A DNA stretch of 17,306 nucleotides from an uncultured Bacilli bacterium (GTDB taxonomy: Bacteria > Bacillota_I > Bacilli_A > RF39 > UBA660), in the NCBI GenBank assembly GCA_947628765.1, contig CANRBD010000013.1, forward strand, positions 1 through 17,306. Direction: 5' to 3'. The notes beneath the pieces are model-generated. The model did not search any database. It worked only from the letters and a program-made list of their open reading frames with translations, and was not told the origin of the DNA. Both the position numbers and the translations under genes were made by a program. Each line of letters opens with the position of its first letter. Within the stretch, counting starts at the first letter, position 1. Positions 15,229 through 17,306 of this stretch are shown here, in pieces.

Positions 15229-15386
15229 TATCAAAAGAAGAATTATTAAAAATTACTGGTGGTGATCTAACCTCTGGTATGTTAAATGCTTTAGCTCGCG
15301 GTTTGTCAACTTTAACCGATTTAGGCCGTGCTTTAGGTAGTGCTATTCGCCGCATGGTTAGTGGTAAAATTTGCCCAATTCCATAA
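15225..15386 (+). CDS. Double-glycine-leader bacteriocin peptide, beta partner
   Basis: This gene (53 residues from ATG 15225) overlaps the preceding peptide by the ATGA junction and ends at TAA 15384-15386. An in-frame ATG at 15216 would add three residues; neither start has a strong ribosome site, so translation is probably coupled. The leader MISKEELLKITGG closely resembles that of its partner (both have SK-x-ELL-xx-TGG). The 40-residue core starts DLTSGMLNAL and ends GKICPIP. It has a GxxxG motif (GRALG), an amphipathic central helix with basic RR, and one cysteine fourth from the end. This fits the cationic partner of a two-peptide bacteriocin. A terminator begins at its stop codon, so no immunity gene follows in the same transcript. 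Confidence 0.82.
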   Translation: MISKEELLKITGGDLTSGMLNALARGLSTLTDLGRALGSAIRRMVSGKICPIP

Positions 15387-15409
15387 AGATAGGACATTCC
15401 TATCTTTTT
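15385..15409 (+). terminator. Terminator of the bacteriocin operon
   Basis: A 10-bp stem (15385-15394 with 15398-15407) with loop CAT runs into Ts to 15409. It overlaps the stop codon of the second peptide. Confidence 0.85.
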
Positions 15410-15478
15410 CTTTGACATTATAAAAAACTTGAAAGCCTAAATTTAAAAGTAGTTTTTGCTGAAATTATGATTAATAGC

Positions 15479-15507
15479 TTGATTTTTTGTGTAAAAAAAG
15501 CTACAAT
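15479..15507 (+). promoter_or_regulatory. Sigma-A promoter of the pilin-like gene
   Basis: TTGATT (15479-15484) and TACAAT (15502-15507) are 17 nt apart. Unlike comEA and the transporter, this gene has a housekeeping-type promoter. The predicted start is near 15514, inside the palindrome at 15501-15517. Confidence 0.72.
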
Positions 15508-15517
15508 TATATTGTAG
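15501..15517. promoter_or_regulatory. Operator-like palindrome over the pilin promoter
   Basis: CTACAAT-TAT-ATTGTAG is a perfect 7-bp inverted repeat with a 3-nt centre. It covers the -10 box and the likely transcription start, where a dimeric repressor would block transcription. The regulator is not identified. Confidence 0.5.
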
Positions 15518-15542
15518 ATGATTGTCTCGTAGGAGGATATGT

Positions 15543-15737
15543 ATGAAAAAATTAAATAACAAAGGCCAAGCGCTTGTCGAATACTTATTAATTATTGCAG
15601 TTGTAAGTGTTATTGTGGTTAGCTTAGTTAAACTTCTAGGTGGATATTTACATGACTCTATGGTGAAATCATCTTGTGGTATGATGGACAAAGAATACGT
15701 TGAAGGTTCTTCTCCAGGTAAAGGTAGTTGCAAGTAG
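15543..15737 (+). CDS. Flp-like (class III) prepilin
   Basis: This small prepilin has 64 residues. ATG 15543 is preceded by AGGAGGA (15531-15537); the longer in-frame TTG 15522 lies upstream of that site and is rejected. The N-terminus MKKLNNKG is followed by QALVEYLLIIAVVSVIVVS, which gives a prepilin peptidase cut between Gly8 and Gln9 and the conserved Glu5-Tyr6 of mature Flp/type IVb pilins. The hydrophobic helix spans about 12-34. The short hydrophilic tail has Cys45 and Cys63, which could close a C-terminal disulfide loop. No prepilin peptidase, assembly ATPase or Tad gene is in the window, so the assembly machinery must lie elsewhere if this is a working pilin. It has its own promoter and terminator. 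A secreted or adhesive role is inferred only from family resemblance. Confidence 0.78.
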   Translation: MKKLNNKGQALVEYLLIIAVVSVIVVSLVKLLGGYLHDSMVKSSCGMMDKEYVEGSSPGKGSCK

Positions 15738-15762
15738 AAGATAAGGCTTTATCTTCTTTTTA
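15736..15762 (+). terminator. Terminator after the pilin-like gene
   Basis: The stem AGAAGATAA (15736-15744) / TTATCTTCT (15749-15757) is followed by T-rich sequence. It starts inside the stop codon and lies 18 nt before the next gene, so some read-through may feed that gene. Confidence 0.78.
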
Positions 15763-15779
15763 ATTATAGGAGGTAAAAA

Positions 15780-16166
15780 ATGTTACTAAAAAGATCTTTT
15801 TGGTGGTTTTGGCTCATCTTAAATATTTTAACTGGTGGCATTTCCACTTTATTTCTAGGTAAACTTTTGAATGTGTATGAAAAAAACGCTTGGTATACTA
15901 AATGGTATTATTGGTTTCTTGGCATCTTTTTTATGATTTTACCAGCTTTGATAATGCTAATAGTTTTAATTATCGAAGTTACAGTTAAGGTATGCCTAAA
16001 ATTAGATGTGCCTTTTAAAAACATCTATAAATATCCTTATCCGTGGCTTTTAGGAATAATTATTCCAGTCATAGGGTGGGCATTTTTTGTCATATTAGTT
16101 GTTTATGTAAATTTGTTTTATGCGATTAAACTTTTAGAAGGCAACGGCGAAAAATTTATTAAATAA
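15780..16166 (+). CDS. Small polytopic membrane protein of unknown function
   Basis: The family is not recognised. It has 128 residues with AGGAGG (15768-15773) before ATG 15780. It is strongly hydrophobic and aromatic: an N-terminal KRSFWWFWLILNILTGG segment (about 5-30), a long second hydrophobic stretch (about 43-71) and a third (about 87-116), with short basic loops between. There is no signal peptide, catalytic motif or cysteine pattern. It lies 42 nt after the pilin-like gene with only a terminator between them and no clear promoter of its own, so it may depend on read-through from the pilin promoter. Small multi-helix proteins beside class II bacteriocins often give immunity, and this is the nearest such candidate, but the intervening pilin and terminators weaken that reading. 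Confidence 0.7.
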   Translation: MLLKRSFWWFWLILNILTGGISTLFLGKLLNVYEKNAWYTKWYYWFLGIFFMILPALIMLIVLIIEVTVKVCLKLDVPFKNIYKYPYPWLLGIIIPVIGWAFFVILVVYVNLFYAIKLLEGNGEKFIK

Positions 16167-16190
16167 TTTAAAGATAAACAAATAGACTTT

Positions 16191-16196
16191 TATAAT
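16191..16196 (+). promoter_or_regulatory. Possible -10 box for the HAD gene
   Basis: TATAAT at 16191-16196 lies 24 nt before the HAD ATG. The -35 position (16168-16173, TTAAAG) is weak, so this is a low-certainty promoter. Confidence 0.4.
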
Positions 16197-16219
16197 CTAA
16201 TCGCAAAAGAGGTGAGCTT

Positions 16220-16879
16220 ATGAAAATTAAGACAATAATATTTGATATGGATGGCTTAATGTTTGATACTGAAACATTGTGGCAAAGGGTGTGCAAGCAA
16301 ACGCTTCATGAGTTTGGTTATAAAATTGATTCTGATTTTACTTTAAGCACTATAGGTCTAAATCAAGAAGACATGAAAAAACATTTTGTCCAACAATATG
16401 GCCCAAAATTCCCTATAGAAAAATTTAAAAATGCCTATTTTAAAAATATGGATGATGTTATCATAAAAGAGGGCCTAACATTGAAACCCGGTTTAATGGA
16501 ATTATTGGAATATTTGGTGGCTAATAATTATACTTTAGCTATTGCCTCATCTACTGATTTGAATCGAATTAAATGGTATTTAAAGTGCGCCGATATTAAG
16601 GAAAGTATTTTTAATATAATTGTAAGTGGGGAAAACTTTGATAAAGGTAAACCAAATCCCGATATTTTTTTAAAAACGTGCGAGTTATTAAAAGTTAAGC
16701 CCAATAATACTTATGTACTTGAAGATTCTAAAAAAGGCATCGAAGCGGCATATCGGGCTGGCTGCATTCCTATATTAATTCCCGATATTGATATTATTGA
16801 TAAACATACTCGCGAGATTGCAAGTTATGAATTTGCTTCGCTTATAGAAATAATTGATTTTTTAAAGATAAAAGAGTGA
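16220..16879 (+). CDS. HAD-superfamily phosphatase / beta-phosphoglucomutase-like hydrolase
   Basis: This is a cytoplasmic haloacid dehalogenase-type phosphohydrolase of the PgmB/GPH group. It has 219 residues, the usual length. Motif I is FDMDG with nucleophile Asp9 and acid/base Asp11; motif II is ASST around 109-112; motif III is Lys144 in KGKPNPDIF; motif IV is VLEDSKKGIEAA with Glu168-Asp169. Residues 17-80 form the helical cap domain that sets substrate choice. Sugar phosphates are the commonest substrates of this group, but the true one cannot be read from the sequence. AGGTGAG (16210-16216) precedes ATG 16220, and TGA is the stop, supporting the standard code. No neighbour suggests a pathway. 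Confidence 0.9.
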   Translation: MKIKTIIFDMDGLMFDTETLWQRVCKQTLHEFGYKIDSDFTLSTIGLNQEDMKKHFVQQYGPKFPIEKFKNAYFKNMDDVIIKEGLTLKPGLMELLEYLVANNYTLAIASSTDLNRIKWYLKCADIKESIFNIIVSGENFDKGKPNPDIFLKTCELLKVKPNNTYVLEDSKKGIEAAYRAGCIPILIPDIDIIDKHTREIASYEFASLIEIIDFLKIKE

Positions 16880-16920
16880 CAATAAATAGGCTATTAGAGA
16901 AAGCATTAGAAATAGGTAAG

Positions 16921-16945
16921 AAGAACTAGATAATAGTTCTTTTTA
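16921..16945 (+). terminator. Terminator of the HAD gene
   Basis: The stem AAGAACTA (16921-16928) / TAGTTCTT (16934-16941) with loop GATAA runs into TTTT. Confidence 0.75.
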
Positions 16946-16982
16946 TATATCAATCATTTATTGTCTTTATTAATTTACTAAT

Positions 16983-17036
16983 AGAAAAACCAGTGGTATA
17001 TCGGATGTTTCACCGAATCGACCTACTGGTTTTTCT
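16983..17036. repeat. Long imperfect hairpin with 12-bp perfect ends
   Basis: AGAAAAACCAGT (16983-16994) pairs with ACTGGTTTTTCT (17025-17036). Inside, GGT/ACC and TCGG/CCGA (17001-17004 with 17013-17016) can also pair. Both strands read out through five Ts, so it may be a bidirectional terminator, or a small palindromic repeat element. Confidence 0.6.
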
Positions 17037-17150
17037 GATGACAATGTATCACAACCTAACAAAAAAATCAAATTGAAGATTAAGAACAAAATCGCTTGTG
17101 ACTTTTGTTCTTATTTATAATATAAAATTTTATGTGATAATAGAATTGGC

Positions 17151-17174
17151 CTAGGTTTATAACCTAGACTTTTT
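17151..17174 (+). terminator. Terminator-like hairpin
   Basis: The stem CTAGGTT (17151-17157) / AACCTAG (17161-17167) with loop TAT is followed by AC and TTTTT (17170-17174). What it would end on the plus strand is unclear, as no gene precedes it directly. Confidence 0.5.
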
Positions 17175-17213
17175 GGTGTTTATTTTACTTTTCATTTGTT
17201 TGAAATGACAGAA

Positions 17214-17306
17214 TTATTTTTCTAGTAAACCTTGAACATAGGCATCAACTAATTTTTGTTTTTCGGGATTTAAACTTGCAATATCATTTATTAGTTGTCT
17301 TAATTT
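17214..17306 (-). CDS. C-terminal end of a minus-strand protein, possibly an XRE-type regulator (partial)
   Basis: On the minus strand a frame enters from the right edge and stops at TAA (plus 17214-17216), giving 30 residues that begin KLRQLINDIASLNPEKQK and end DAYVQGLLEK. This pattern (Leu-x-Pro-Glu-x-Gln-x-Leu-Val, then a short hydrophobic helix and LLEK) resembles the tail of many phage-repressor or XRE-type regulators. The helix-turn-helix itself would lie outside the window, so the identity is only a suggestion. It converges on the HAD gene across the hairpin-rich spacer. Confidence 0.5.
   Translation of the reverse strand, partial: KLRQLINDIASLNPEKQKLVDAYVQGLLEK

Larger units (their letters stand above)
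16880..17213. other. Gene-free spacer holding four inverted repeats
   Basis: No credible coding frame is seen on either strand. The spacer contains the HAD terminator (16921-16945), a 54-nt hairpin (16983-17036), an 11-bp inverted repeat TAAGAACAAAA / TTTTGTTCTTA (17081-17091 with 17103-17113) and a terminator-like hairpin (17151-17174). A possible extended -10 (TGTGATAAT, about 17133-17141) precedes the last one. The dense hairpins fit a boundary between plus-strand and minus-strand transcription. Confidence 0.55.

Noticed and set aside
15188..15418. Minus-strand open frame of 76 codons over the bacteriocin peptides
   Set aside because: It is antisense to two peptides with leaders, overlap coupling and a terminator in the plus direction, and it starts inside sequence beyond that terminator.
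15443..15733. Minus-strand open frame of 96 codons over the pilin gene
   Set aside because: It is antisense to a gene with a promoter, ribosome site and pilin signature. Its own sequence shows no domain.
1..17306. CRISPR arrays, tRNA or rRNA genes, insertion sequences, Mycoplasma TGA=Trp code
   Set aside because: No regularly spaced repeats, tRNA cloverleaf, rRNA stretch or transposase was seen. TGA ends at least two genes and no frame needs it as tryptophan.

Overview
This window comes from an AT-rich, low-GC Gram-positive bacterium. It reads best as an uncultured or host-associated member of the Bacilli or Erysipelotrichia with a compact genome. The basis is strong Shine-Dalgarno sites (AGGAGG, AGGTGAT), TTGACA/TATAAT promoters, many short U-tailed terminators and Firmicute-type gene sets (hisS-aspS, rnhC, cvpA-trxA, lspA-rluD, comEA-comEC). 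TGA is used as a stop, for example in the first bacteriocin peptide and the HAD gene, so this is not the Mycoplasma code. The exact taxon cannot be read from the sequence.

Layout. Positions 1-185 hold the tail of an unknown Asn/Gln-rich protein with a terminator. A strong promoter then drives hisS-aspS and probably a TtcA-family tRNA thiolase (271-4127). A structured RNA at 4203-4366, probably 6S RNA, ends against a convergent rnhC (4380-5336, minus). Divergent promoters separate rnhC from cvpA-trxA (5432-6444). Next comes lspA-rluD-rhomboid (6489-8955), which ends at a strong terminator. This first half is housekeeping: tRNA charging and modification, R-loop removal, redox, lipoprotein maturation, pseudouridylation and membrane proteolysis.

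The second half is accessory and more interesting. comEA-comEC (9077-11774) encodes the DNA receptor and the DNA-uptake channel of natural transformation. It is followed by a DUF3592-like membrane protein (11829-12710). Next are a peptidase-C39 bacteriocin ABC transporter (13054-15060) and two small double-glycine-leader peptides (15088-15228 and 15225-15386) that look like a two-peptide bacteriocin. Both peptides are too small to be obvious as ordinary genes. After them lie a Flp-like prepilin under an operator-like promoter (15543-15737), a small membrane protein (15780-16166), a HAD phosphatase (16220-16879), a hairpin-rich spacer, and the tail of a minus-strand gene at the right edge.

The key observation is a 47-bp element just upstream of both comEA (9008-9054) and the bacteriocin transporter (12996-13042), identical at 42 of 47 positions. 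It contains GCAGGAATT and, 12 nt later, a motif one base away from the sigma-H -10 consensus. The inference is that DNA uptake and bacteriocin export are switched on together by one alternative sigma factor of the SigH/ComX type. This would resemble competence-coupled predation in streptococci, but with a different wiring.
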